Assembly: GCA_964605915.1 (NCBI GenBank)
Contig: CAZSET010000194.1
Coordinates: 1-7,800, forward strand
Origin: DAOVRD01 sp964605915
Lineage (GTDB): Bacteria; Planctomycetota; Brocadiia; SM23-32
Reading direction: 5' to 3'
Length of the DNA: 7,800 bases
The notes under the pieces are model-generated. The model was not told the DNA's origin. It made no database searches and saw only the letters and a list, made by a program, of their open reading frames with translations. Of the stretch, positions 1 through 5,934 are shown piece after piece. Position 1 is the first letter of the stretch; each line of letters opens with the position of its first letter. The translations under genes were made by a program, and so were the position numbers.

Positions 1-1
1 G

Positions 2-625
2 CCTGCGGACGGCCCTGTATTCCTTATCTGCGCGCACCACGAGGCGGCACCTGGCTCGCCGGGAGCGTACGACAACGCGGCAGGGATCGGCGTGGTGCTG
101 GAGATGGCGCAGCGCTTCTCGAACGTGGAATGCGGCGCCCGGCTGCGGTTCGTGGGCTGGGGAGGCCACGAGTTCGGGATTCTCGGCTCGAAGTGGTACG
201 TGGAGAACTGCACCGACGAGGCCGGGAAGATCAAGCGACTGCTGATCTTCGACGGCGTCGGGGCGAAAGAGTCCGATCCCCGCATCTCCGTGCGCGGCGG
301 GGAGCAGGTGATAGAGAGGGTGCGTGCCTACGCCGAGGACCGGGGGGGAGTGAACTTCCGCGTCCGCACCGGTTGGGGCGGAGGCGACGGCGCCTATTTC
401 AGCGAGGTTGACGTGGACACGATTTGGGTCTCCGCCTCCAGGTGGAAGATGGGCGACCTGTACGGGCGCGAAGGCCGGGCCGGCGGCCTGGCCGCCCCGT
501 TCCACAGCCCCATCGACGACATGAGGTGGATCGGCCGGGAGGCCATGGCCAGGGAGGTACAGATCGGCATGGACCTCATGAAGGACTGGCTGGACGAGTT
601 CGGCCTCGGCTGCGAGGGCCTTTGA
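2..625 (+). CDS. M28-family zinc metallopeptidase-like protein, C-terminal part (5' truncated by window)
   Basis: The reading frame is open from base 2 to a TGA at 623-625 (207 residues seen); the true start is upstream of the window. The order of motifs matches M28 aminopeptidases: a hydrophobic strand ending in AHHE (His12, codon 35-37), GAYDNAAG (Asp24), RFVGWGGHEFGILGS (His56-Glu57), LLIFDGVG (Asp84) and PFHSPIDD (His168). In characterised M28 enzymes these correspond to the zinc ligands His, bridging Asp, Glu, Asp and His, so the di-zinc site looks intact. Two deviations stand out: the usual H-x-D is H-x-E here, and the first Glu of the usual EE pair, the general base, is His (codon 167-169). 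The family removes N-terminal residues from peptides, often outside the cytoplasm, but with the base replaced the activity is uncertain. The stop lies 66 bases before the next gene, which has its own good ribosome binding site; co-transcription is plausible. The family assignment is firm, the substrate unknown. Confidence 0.85.
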   Translation, partial: PADGPVFLICAHHEAAPGSPGAYDNAAGIGVVLEMAQRFSNVECGARLRFVGWGGHEFGILGSKWYVENCTDEAGKIKRLLIFDGVGAKESDPRISVRGGEQVIERVRAYAEDRGGVNFRVRTGWGGGDGAYFSEVDVDTIWVSASRWKMGDLYGREGRAGGLAAPFHSPIDDMRWIGREAMAREVQIGMDLMKDWLDEFGLGCEGL

Positions 626-691
626 CCGGCAATCCGTCTACGCCGGGAGGGGAGGAACCTGGGCGGGATTCGGTACGGGAAAGGAGTCTCC

Positions 692-1852
692 ATGTCGGCG
701 ACAGTGCGTCCTATGACCCCGCGTGATCGCGTGCTCGCCGCCGTTCGGCGCGAGCCGGTGGACTACGTCCCCTGTGCGCCGTTCTTCAGCCACCTGACCG
801 AAGTGCAGCGGCGCGGAAAGCCCTGGAACTATCCCTGGAGGCCCGATGAGGACAGCCGCGACTACCTGATCAACGTCCTTGGCGTCGATCCCGTTGTCGA
901 GATAGGCTGGTGGGACGGTGCCTACTGCCCTGCCGACGGCGTGACGGCTCGCGTCTGGAAGGAGGGCGAGGTCCTGCATAAGACCTACGAAACGCCGTCG
1001 GGCGAGCTGCACGCAGCCGTCGAGGCCAGCGAACTGTGGCCCTTCGGCGACGAGATCCCGCTTTACCACGACTTCGTCGGCCACTACCGCGAGCCCTGGC
1101 TCCAGACCGAAGCCGATCTCGAATGCCTCCGCCACGTCATCCTGCCTCCGCGGACCGACGCGCAGGTAGAGGCCGCCCGCGCCGTCGTGCGGGAGCGCAA
1201 GGCCCTCGCCGACTCGCTGAACCTGCCGACGATGGCCAGCATCGGCCTCGGGCTCACGGCGGCCCTGATGGCTTGCGGCGCCGAGCAGATATGCACGATG
1301 GTGATCGACAACCCCGACCTCGTGGACGGATTCCTGGAACTGGAGCATCAGTGCAGCGTGCGCCTGATGGAAATCGCCTCCGAGGCGGGCGTGGACATCA
1401 TACGCCGCAACGGGTTCTACGAAACGGGCGACTTCTACAGCCCGGCCATGCTCGAGCGGTTCCTCGGGAACAGGCTGCGCGCCGAAGTCGAGGCGATCCA
1501 CGCCGGCGGCGCCCTCGCCGCCTACACGGTGCACAGCGGCATCATGCCGATGCTCGACTACCTGGACGGCATCGACTTCGACTGCATCATCCATCTGGAC
1601 ATCGGCTTCGAGAACATAGATGCGCATGCTGTGCACGCGAAACTCGGCGCCCGAAAGAGCTTCTGGACGGGACCGAGCAGCACGTTCCACATGTATGCCA
1701 GGGATCCGAAGGACGTGCGCCAGGCGGTGCGCGACACCTTCGCCGCGTTCGGCAAGACCGGCCTGCTGCTGGCTGCTGTCTCGTCCACGCATCCGATGAT
1801 GCCGTGGGAGAATACCCTGGCGATGATCGACGAGTGGCGCAAGCTCAGGTGA
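692..1852 (+). CDS. Uroporphyrinogen decarboxylase (UroD)-family protein, methyltransferase-like, not HemE
   Basis: A complete 386-residue protein. The ATG at 692 follows AAGGAG (681-686) at 5 bases; a second Met (713) has no better site. Visible UroD-fold features are the N-terminal TPRDRVLAAVRREPVDYVP (9-27), a central segment with GLTAALMACGAEQ, GDFYSPAMLERFL (246-258), YTVHSGIMP (278-286, His281), and the C-terminal PWENTLAMIDEWRKL (371-385). The RxAGRxxPEY motif near the start of true uroporphyrinogen decarboxylase is absent, so a role in haem synthesis is unlikely. The layout resembles the MtaA/MtbA-type corrinoid:coenzyme M methyltransferase branch and its many uncharacterised relatives. 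However, the zinc motif H-x-C...C of that branch reads H-S-G around His281, and the region before PWEN holds Ser-Thr-His rather than Cys. The reaction therefore cannot be named; a methyl-transfer or decarboxylation role on an unknown substrate is inference. No corrinoid protein gene is adjacent. The family call is strong. Confidence 0.85.
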   Translation: MSATVRPMTPRDRVLAAVRREPVDYVPCAPFFSHLTEVQRRGKPWNYPWRPDEDSRDYLINVLGVDPVVEIGWWDGAYCPADGVTARVWKEGEVLHKTYETPSGELHAAVEASELWPFGDEIPLYHDFVGHYREPWLQTEADLECLRHVILPPRTDAQVEAARAVVRERKALADSLNLPTMASIGLGLTAALMACGAEQICTMVIDNPDLVDGFLELEHQCSVRLMEIASEAGVDIIRRNGFYETGDFYSPAMLERFLGNRLRAEVEAIHAGGALAAYTVHSGIMPMLDYLDGIDFDCIIHLDIGFENIDAHAVHAKLGARKSFWTGPSSTFHMYARDPKDVRQAVRDTFAAFGKTGLLLAAVSSTHPMMPWENTLAMIDEWRKLR

Positions 1853-1875
1853 AGTCTCCTGACCAGGGGCATCCC

Positions 1876-2052
1876 ATGGAGAAGCACACGCTGCTGTTCA
1901 TGCTCGGAGATATGGCCGTTGCGCATGCCGTGACGGACGAGTTCGTTCCTGCGGCCGGCGGAGCGGACGCGGTGGCGTGCGGCGCCTCGGCGGCGGCCTT
2001 GGTGCCGGCCGCTCGCCGCCGGTTCGTTGTCAAGAGAGCAGATTGGGAGTGA
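1876..2052 (+). pseudogene. Short 58-codon ORF resembling the N-terminus of a cyanophycinase/S51-like protein; probable gene remnant
   Basis: The ORF starts at an ATG with AGGGG (1865-1869) six bases upstream, so the translation start looks genuine, 23 bases after the UroD-family stop. It encodes MEKHTLLFMLGDMAV, then DEFVPAAGGADA, followed by an Ala-rich tail and a TGA at 2050-2052. The first ~35 residues recall the opening of S51/cyanophycinase and type 1 glutamine amidotransferase-like proteins: a beta strand, a glycine turn, then a helix ending in AGGxxA. Such proteins normally have well over 200 residues, and neither the nucleophile segment nor the rest of the fold follows in any frame. 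The tail after about base 1965 is low-complexity GCC/GCG/CGG-rich sequence that looks like read-through of non-coding DNA. The stop overlaps the ribosome binding site of the EEP gene. I infer a 3' deletion that left a stump. It could instead be a genuine small protein or a leader peptide coupled to the next gene. The resemblance is from memory and moderate to weak. Confidence 0.4.
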
Positions 2053-2057
2053 TTGTC

Positions 2058-3065
2058 ATGGGAGCAGGACACGTTGGCATAGGCATCGCGTTAGTCGTTG
2101 CCGCCGGGGTTTGCGCGCTTGCAGGCCCAGGCGCAGAGGTAAGGGACGTCTCGATAGTCTCCTACAATATGATGCACTTCCAGGGCGTGAGGCCCGAAGG
2201 CGAACCGCGCTGGAACGTCTGGGCGGACACCGAGTGGTATCCCAACCCGAACAAGCCCGGCTACTTCGAGTTCTTCACCGAGGTCTTCCGATCGCTGGAC
2301 GCAGACATCATCGCCCTTCAGGAGAGCGTCGTCCCCCAACATGACGCGGAGGGCGACGAGAACGGCAGCCACGGCGAGATGCGCACCGTGCCGGAGCTGG
2401 CCCGACGGCTGAACATGCACTATTTCATACAGGAAAGGAGCCGGTTCCACGGGTTCGCCGTGCTGTCCCGGTTCCCCGTCGTCGATGGCAAGGACTTCTC
2501 GCACGGCGGGACGCCCGGCGTCGGCATCATACGGGTGACGGTCCGGCTGGACGACGGCACGCTCGTGCACGTCTATGACACGCACCTTCACTGGCGCGAT
2601 CCGTCCATCCGCGCGCAGGAATCGCCCTACAACCAGAAGGCGATCGCGGACGAGGGCTTGGCTCCGCACGTCTATGTGGGCGACTTCAACATCCACCCGA
2701 CGGACAGCCCAGAGCTGGACATCCTGCGCGACAACGGTTACGAGGGGTTCGGGCACGGGGTGGACTACGTCTGGGTCAAGAAGGGGGGCGGCGTGCGGGT
2801 CGTGGCCTTCGCCCCCGTGGAGAACGAGCACACTTCGCCCGCCCTGAGCGGGGGGCAGCCTGTGGGCTCGGATCATCTGCCCGTGAAAGCCGTCCTCCGG
2901 CTGGGCGACGGGCCGATCACGATGGACGAACGCCTGGCGGCCCTGCGCAAGATTGTGGGGCTGGGGGACGCGGCGGACGAGCCGGCCGACGCGAAGCACC
3001 AGCACCTGCTGCGCATCTACAGGAGGTACGATCGGCTTCTGCGCGACGCATACGGGGGCGAGTAG
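2058..3065 (+). CDS. Endonuclease/exonuclease/phosphatase (EEP) family protein, exported
   Basis: A complete 335-residue protein. I choose ATG 2058 because GGGAGTGA (2045-2052) precedes it by five bases and the N-terminus becomes a signal-like hydrophobic stretch (residues 4-24, ending ALAGPG); an upstream GTG in frame at 1977 would bury this signal. All EEP motifs are present in order: SYNMMHF (Asn37), ADIIALQES (Glu89, metal ligand), GFAVLSRFP (132-140), VYDTHLHW (His176), VGDFN (Asp209, Asn211), DYVWV (Asp236) and GSDHLPV (Asp272-His273). The family hydrolyses phosphodiester or phosphomonoester bonds in nucleic acids, inositol phosphates or sphingomyelin using a divalent metal. The active site looks intact. 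An exported EEP suggests an extracellular nuclease or phosphodiesterase acting on scavenged substrate, but the sequence does not tell which. After the domain (about residue 283) there is a 50-residue charged helical tail, ending RIYRRYDRLLRDAYGGE, that I do not recognise. It is the last plus-strand gene before the convergent junction. Confidence 0.92.
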   Translation: MGAGHVGIGIALVVAAGVCALAGPGAEVRDVSIVSYNMMHFQGVRPEGEPRWNVWADTEWYPNPNKPGYFEFFTEVFRSLDADIIALQESVVPQHDAEGDENGSHGEMRTVPELARRLNMHYFIQERSRFHGFAVLSRFPVVDGKDFSHGGTPGVGIIRVTVRLDDGTLVHVYDTHLHWRDPSIRAQESPYNQKAIADEGLAPHVYVGDFNIHPTDSPELDILRDNGYEGFGHGVDYVWVKKGGGVRVVAFAPVENEHTSPALSGGQPVGSDHLPVKAVLRLGDGPITMDERLAALRKIVGLGDAADEPADAKHQHLLRIYRRYDRLLRDAYGGE

Positions 3066-3073
3066 CGGGGTCG

Positions 3074-3247
3074 GAACGGCAGTTCAACAGGGATGGACAT
3101 GATAGGCAGGATGAAGGCCCGGGGGTAAGGCAGAATGGCATTTAGACACGGATCGACACGGATGATCACGGATTCAACCACTTCGGTCTTTGTCTTGCCG
3201 TTTCATCCGTCTTTATCCGCGTTAATCCGTGTGAAAGAGCCGTTGTA
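3074..3247. repeat. Dispersed intergenic repeat, copy 1 (10-bp phased, imperfect inverted repeat)
   Basis: This stretch fills the gap between the convergent EEP gene and the small cysteine-protein gene, and matches 5935-6117 in the same orientation. Shared blocks include TTCAACAGGGATGGACA (exact), CAGGATG, GACACGGATC, ATCCGTCTTTATC and ATCCGTGT, ending in CCGTTGT. Inside, CACGGAT occurs at 3147, 3157 and 3167, exactly 10 bases apart. The complementary ATCCG occurs at 3205, 3215 and 3225, again 10 bases apart, so the two arms can fold as an imperfect hairpin with a loop of about 30 bases. There is no ORF in it. It may act as a bidirectional terminator or as a REP-like element; the function is inference. 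Similar ATCCGTGT-type sequences are common between genes in environmental genomes. Confidence 0.8.
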
Positions 3248-3249
3248 GT

Positions 3250-3265
3250 CCCTGTCCGGACGGGG
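3250..3265 (-). terminator. Possible weak hairpin after the small cysteine-protein gene
   Basis: CCCTGTCC followed directly by GGACGGGG forms a 16-base near-palindrome (one T-G mismatch) one base beyond the TGA (3267-3269) of the minus-strand gene. As RNA it would form a short GC hairpin. There is no following U-run, so it is not a classical intrinsic terminator; chance is possible in DNA this GC-rich. Confidence 0.2.
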
Positions 3266-3266
3266 C

Positions 3267-3458
3267 TCAGCTACGCGCTTTGAACCGCCTGCCCGTTCGC
3301 GTGCAGCGCCATTCGAGGGCTACGAGATCTACCGCGAAGAAGGCGACGACCACCGCGAGCATGGCCCTGGCGATGTTCCGCCACGTCTTGACGAGGCGCA
3401 CGCAATCCCGCGTTCCGCAATACCTGCATTCAGGACGTGTGAGCCGAAAGCTCCTCAT
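3267..3458 (-). CDS. Small 63-residue membrane protein with a cysteine (zinc-ribbon-like) head
   Basis: The frame extends further upstream, but the ATG at 3456-3458 is the likely start: it lies 29 bases after the stop of the beta-helix gene, has AAAGGGA (3468-3474) nine bases upstream, and yields a clean protein. Residues 11-19 read CRYCGTRDC (C-x2-C-x4-C). Residues about 29-48 (IARAMLAVVVAFFAVDLVAL) form one membrane segment, and the tail is WRCTRTGRRFKAR with Cys52. The C-x2-C knuckle and the later Cys next to TGRRF look like the two halves of a small metal-binding ribbon separated by a transmembrane helix. I do not recognise a named family. The tight spacing on the same strand suggests it is translated from the mRNA of the beta-helix protein and may accompany it at the membrane. 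It could be a chance ORF, but the motif layout, start context and position argue that it is real. Confidence 0.6.
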   Translation of the reverse strand: MRSFRLTRPECRYCGTRDCVRLVKTWRNIARAMLAVVVAFFAVDLVALEWRCTRTGRRFKARS

Positions 3459-3487
3459 TGCCGGCAATCCCTTTCGCGGTAACGAGC

Positions 3488-5032
3488 TTACTTCTGCTCC
3501 GCATGGCCCTGCCGATAGGCCTCGTACTCGCGCTCGATAGGCAACTCCGGCCATTCGCTTTCGAGCGGAATGTGATTGCCGGCTCCGGCTGGCGCAGCTT
3601 CATCGGCAGGCCAGTGCAGCGTGTAGTCCCCCCTCTCCGGCGCTGCGAAGGGCGGCTCGGTCAGCCGGTTGCCCGGCGGCAAGGTGCTTTCCCGTCCCAC
3701 TGATGCGCCCAACTCCACATCGGGCACGAAGGTGACGAAATTCGAATCGTTGTTCCAGAAGACGTTGTCCTTCAACCGAGGAGACTCCGTCGTGCCTTCG
3801 GGTTTGTTGCGGGCAAGCACCGCGTTGCAGCTTATGGCCGTGCTGCAACAGGAAAAAACGTTCGCCTCGATCAGCATTCCAGCCATCGCATCCGTGATGT
3901 CAATGCCAGAGGAGTTCGACACAAACGTACTCGTCAGAACCTGGTCAGCGTGGTGTCCGTTGTGCCAGTCGCTCTTTCGGACCTCCGTGGGGCGTTTACC
4001 AGGCTCGTAAAATCCCGATAGGCGGAGACCATAGGTGTCGAGGAAAGTGTTTTGGGCTATGAGCGCTCCCGTTTCCCCTCCGGTGTCTATCCCGGCCACG
4101 CTGCAGCCCTTAAAGAGATTCCCGACAACAACGGGAGACGCGGTGGTGTATCTCAGTCCTATGTTCATGAGCCCCGCGAAGCGAACGCCACAGACAAGGG
4201 CCGTGCCCTTGGCGACCCAGATGCCGATACCGCAATTCCGGACCTCGCTTCCGACAACTACGGCCTTCCCCGCATCGATGTCACTTCCGACGCGCAGGCC
4301 GCGCACCGAACTCGTCACCAGGACGCCCGCGGCATGTGCTGAGGAATCGCCGCCAATAACGATCCCCTCCCAGCCGCCGGCCACCGCGCACCGTGAAATG
4401 CTGGCCTTGCTTCGACTCAGGGGGAGAGCGACGCGCGCAATCACGAACTTCCCCGTTGCGTCCGAGCGCGTGCCGATCAGTGCGAGGTCGCTCAAGGCCA
4501 CATCTGTTGCCCCTTGAACCAGTACCAGTGCCTGCTTTACAGTTCGCCAGTCGCGAGTCTGACCGGCAGCGCTCCGCTCCCCATTGTGTTCGTCGCGTGG
4601 CTCCGGACGGTCTGCTCCCTCAACCTCTGCATCTGCAGCCGACTCCAGCGGCACCGTTATCCGCGTCTGCTCCCATCCCGCTCCTCGAAGCGTCAGGGGC
4701 TTGGCTATGGTCAGATGCTCCACGTACGTCCCGGGCGCGATCTGGATCACGCTCCCCGCAGGCGCAGCGTCAATTGCCTCCTGTATGCGGGCATAGTCTG
4801 CACCTGGCCCCACACTCAGGCGAGGCACGGCGGTTGAGGTGTGCGCCTCAGGAGTCGTCGGCGCTGGTTGCTTGAGAGGCGTCGCGACGAGAGCGGTTTC
4901 GTCGCCAAGCGGGAGATACGCTGTTTCCGGCCACCGCCCCTGGGCGGAGACGATCGCAGCGGCGATGCCGATCACGAGAAGGACGCCTGCCAATCCCCCC
5001 AACGACCTTGACAATCGAACCCTCATGGCCAC
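3488..5032 (-). CDS. Membrane-anchored or secreted right-handed parallel beta-helix (NosD/pectin-lyase-like) protein
   Basis: A complete 514-residue protein starting at ATG 5030-5032, preceded by a G-rich site (AGGGGGG) about five bases away. Residues 1-11 are basic and 12-30 hydrophobic (LGGLAGVLLVIGIAAAIV), giving a signal anchor or signal peptide, followed by a Pro/Thr-rich linker to about residue 70. From residue 71, GPGADYARIQEAIDAAPAG then VIQIAPGTYVEHLTI and LTLRGAG are the classic opening of the pectinesterase/NosD-like beta-helix fold. The body carries repeated short strands such as GIGIWVA, NTFLDTYGLRLSG and NSSGIDITDA typical of helix coils. A charged insert occupies about residues 128-162. 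The end, GDYTLHWPADEAAPAGAG, matches the usual closing of such proteins. The fold serves polysaccharide lyases, hydrolases and binding proteins outside the cytoplasm. I see no diagnostic catalytic motif, so a carbohydrate- or surface-binding role is only inference. It has its own promoter (5060-5088) and is followed closely by the small cysteine protein. Confidence 0.85.
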   Translation of the reverse strand: MAMRVRLSRSLGGLAGVLLVIGIAAAIVSAQGRWPETAYLPLGDETALVATPLKQPAPTTPEAHTSTAVPRLSVGPGADYARIQEAIDAAPAGSVIQIAPGTYVEHLTIAKPLTLRGAGWEQTRITVPLESAADAEVEGADRPEPRDEHNGERSAAGQTRDWRTVKQALVLVQGATDVALSDLALIGTRSDATGKFVIARVALPLSRSKASISRCAVAGGWEGIVIGGDSSAHAAGVLVTSSVRGLRVGSDIDAGKAVVVGSEVRNCGIGIWVAKGTALVCGVRFAGLMNIGLRYTTASPVVVGNLFKGCSVAGIDTGGETGALIAQNTFLDTYGLRLSGFYEPGKRPTEVRKSDWHNGHHADQVLTSTFVSNSSGIDITDAMAGMLIEANVFSCCSTAISCNAVLARNKPEGTTESPRLKDNVFWNNDSNFVTFVPDVELGASVGRESTLPPGNRLTEPPFAAPERGDYTLHWPADEAAPAGAGNHIPLESEWPELPIEREYEAYRQGHAEQK

Positions 5033-5059
5033 CCCCCTGACCTATCAGATACGGCGGCC

Positions 5060-5088
5060 AGCCTAACGGAGGACGACGTTCGGGTCAA
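5060..5088 (-). promoter_or_regulatory. Sigma70-type promoter of the beta-helix gene
   Basis: On the minus strand TTGACC (5083-5088) and TAGGCT (5060-5065) are separated by exactly 17 bases. Transcription would begin roughly 20 bases upstream of the ATG at 5032. The promoter is almost a copy of the one before the MNT gene: same CGGCTTGACC, same spacer length, the same GGCCGCCG just after the -10 box, and a similar GGGGG(G)T-GCC sequence before the ATG. The conservation between the two supports the call. Confidence 0.6.
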
Positions 5089-5127
5089 GCCGGAAGCGAC
5101 ATCCACGCTGACCCGCTCGCCGCCGTG

Positions 5128-5529
5128 TCAGCCGTTGACGAAGCGCTCGTCCACCCAGTCCACAACCGTCTGGGCCATGTCAAGCGCGCGCCGGTATTGC
5201 TCCTCGGTCACCGGCTCGATCAGTGCCGGATACCGCGCAAGCACGGCGAAGGGCGTGAGCGCCTCCGCCTGCTTGACCCGTTCCGGTATCTGCTGCCCGG
5301 CCTCTTCCAGGAGTGTCAGGAGACGAGCCAAGTCATGGACATAGGGAAACTCGACTCGCCGCTTGATGAGCAGGGCCTTGATCGCCTTTTCAGCGGCCTG
5401 CTGGGCGTCGAAACAGAGGTCTTCCAGGTAGACACCTTTGAGCCGGCTGTCTTCCCTGGCGCGCGTCAGGTTGCTCTTGGCCCGGTTCAGCCACTCGACC
5501 GGGTCATCGGGCGGCCTTCTGTCCAGCAT
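5128..5529 (-). CDS. HEPN-domain protein (PF05168 type), likely toxin partner of the MNT gene
   Basis: A 133-residue protein from the ATG at 5527-5529, which has GAAGGG (5539-5544) nine bases upstream. A start at 5565 in the same frame would add 12 residues and enlarge the overlap with the MNT gene. The sequence shows the HEPN four-helix pattern: DPVEWLNRAKSNLTRAR (9-25), then FDAQQAAEKAIKALLIKRR (40-58), HDLARLLTLLEEAG (65-78), and LARYPALIEPVTEEQYRRALDMAQ (97-120). Arg58 and His65 form an R-x6-H element, within the Rx4-6H ribonuclease signature known from HEPN toxins. HEPN proteins are typically RNA-cleaving; in studied MNT/HEPN pairs the nucleotidyltransferase neutralises the HEPN protein by adding AMP. 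The gene overlaps the MNT gene by 26 bases in another frame, so the two are translationally linked. Nuclease activity and toxicity are inferred from the family, not shown by the sequence. Confidence 0.88.
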   Translation of the reverse strand: MLDRRPPDDPVEWLNRAKSNLTRAREDSRLKGVYLEDLCFDAQQAAEKAIKALLIKRRVEFPYVHDLARLLTLLEEAGQQIPERVKQAEALTPFAVLARYPALIEPVTEEQYRRALDMAQTVVDWVDERFVNG

Positions 5530-5851
5530 CGTAGATGACCCTTCCCTCTTTGAGTGCCGGGGCAATCACAAGGGCGTGGCTCTCGCCGTAGCGCTCCAGG
5601 TCTTCCGGCTGCACCACGACGACGTCCACCGCTTCCCCCACGCCGTGCAGGTTGACATAGATGCGTCCTGCGAGCTCAAGCCGGTTCGCCCCGGACTTGA
5701 CCACCAGCAGGTCCACGTCGCTGTTGGGCCCCATGTTGCCCGTGGCTGCGGAGCCGAACAGGATGATCTGCTCCGGATCGGCGGTCTCAACTATCCGCCG
5801 TACGATCTCGCTGAGCGTGTCCGCGGAGACCCTCCTGGTACCCGCCCGCAT
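5504..5851 (-). CDS. Minimal nucleotidyltransferase (MNT), likely antitoxin of the HEPN pair
   Basis: A complete 115-residue protein from the ATG at 5849-5851, with a G-rich ribosome binding site (AAGGGGGT) about five bases upstream. The nucleotidyltransferase signature is intact: LFGSAATG (Gly33-Ser34), ten residues, then SDVDLLVV with Asp45 and Asp47, and the third metal-binding Asp76 in EAVDVVVV. This GS-x10-D-x-D pattern is typical of MntA-like proteins (PF01909), which lack the extra domains of larger nucleotidyltransferases. Characterised relatives transfer AMP to the HEPN partner and silence it. The three acidic residues suggest an active enzyme rather than a degenerate one. It is first in the two-gene unit, with a promoter at 5884-5912 and an inverted repeat overlapping the -35 box, as expected for a self-regulated toxin-antitoxin unit. 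The antitoxin role is inferred from pairing and family. Confidence 0.9.
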   Translation of the reverse strand: MRAGTRRVSADTLSEIVRRIVETADPEQIILFGSAATGNMGPNSDVDLLVVKSGANRLELAGRIYVNLHGVGEAVDVVVVQPEDLERYGESHALVIAPALKEGRVIYDAGQKAAR

Positions 5852-5883
5852 GGCTACCCCCTTGCCCGTTAGTTGCGGCGGCC

Positions 5884-5912
5884 ACCTTACCGCTTGCCAG
5901 AGCCCAGGTCAA
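5884..5912 (-). promoter_or_regulatory. Sigma70-type promoter of the MNT/HEPN unit
   Basis: On the minus strand TTGACC (5907-5912) and TAAGGT (5884-5889) are 17 bases apart, and the MNT ATG lies about 32 bases beyond the -10 box. The arrangement nearly duplicates the promoter of the beta-helix gene at 5060-5088. The -35 box is embedded in a perfect inverted repeat (5908-5928), a plausible repressor site. Confidence 0.6.
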
Positions 5913-5928
5913 GCCGCATCGGCTTGAC
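5908..5928. promoter_or_regulatory. Perfect 9-bp inverted repeat over the -35 box: candidate operator
   Basis: GTCAAGCCG and CGGCTTGAC are perfect complements separated by CAT. One arm covers five of the six bases of the TTGACC -35 element of the MNT/HEPN promoter. The related promoter of the beta-helix gene keeps the CGGCTTGACC arm but lacks the second arm. A dyad here suggests binding by a dimeric regulator, possibly the toxin-antitoxin complex itself; no DNA-binding domain is visible in either protein. A transcribed hairpin is an alternative. Confidence 0.45.
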
Positions 5929-5934
5929 GGGCAG

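Noticed and set aside
622..650. Promoter for the UroD-family gene beginning with TTGACC at the M28 stop
   Set aside because: The position 17 bases downstream reads GGGAGG, not a -10 box; co-transcription with the M28 gene is more likely.
638..1792. Minus-strand open frame of 384 codons opposite the UroD-family gene
   Set aside because: Shadow frame with low-complexity Val/His/Arg-rich translation and no motif, while the plus strand carries a clear protein family and ribosome binding site.
1977..2057. Upstream GTG extension of the EEP gene
   Set aside because: It would place 27 Arg/Gly-rich residues ahead of the signal-like segment; ATG 2058 has a well-spaced ribosome binding site.
2091..3005. 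Minus-strand open frame opposite the EEP gene
   Set aside because: The opposite strand carries every EEP catalytic motif; this translation has none.
3146..3232. Short regularly spaced repeats as a CRISPR array
   Set aside because: Units are about 7 bases at 10-bp steps and appear on opposing arms; there are no 25-40 base repeats with unique spacers and no cas gene.
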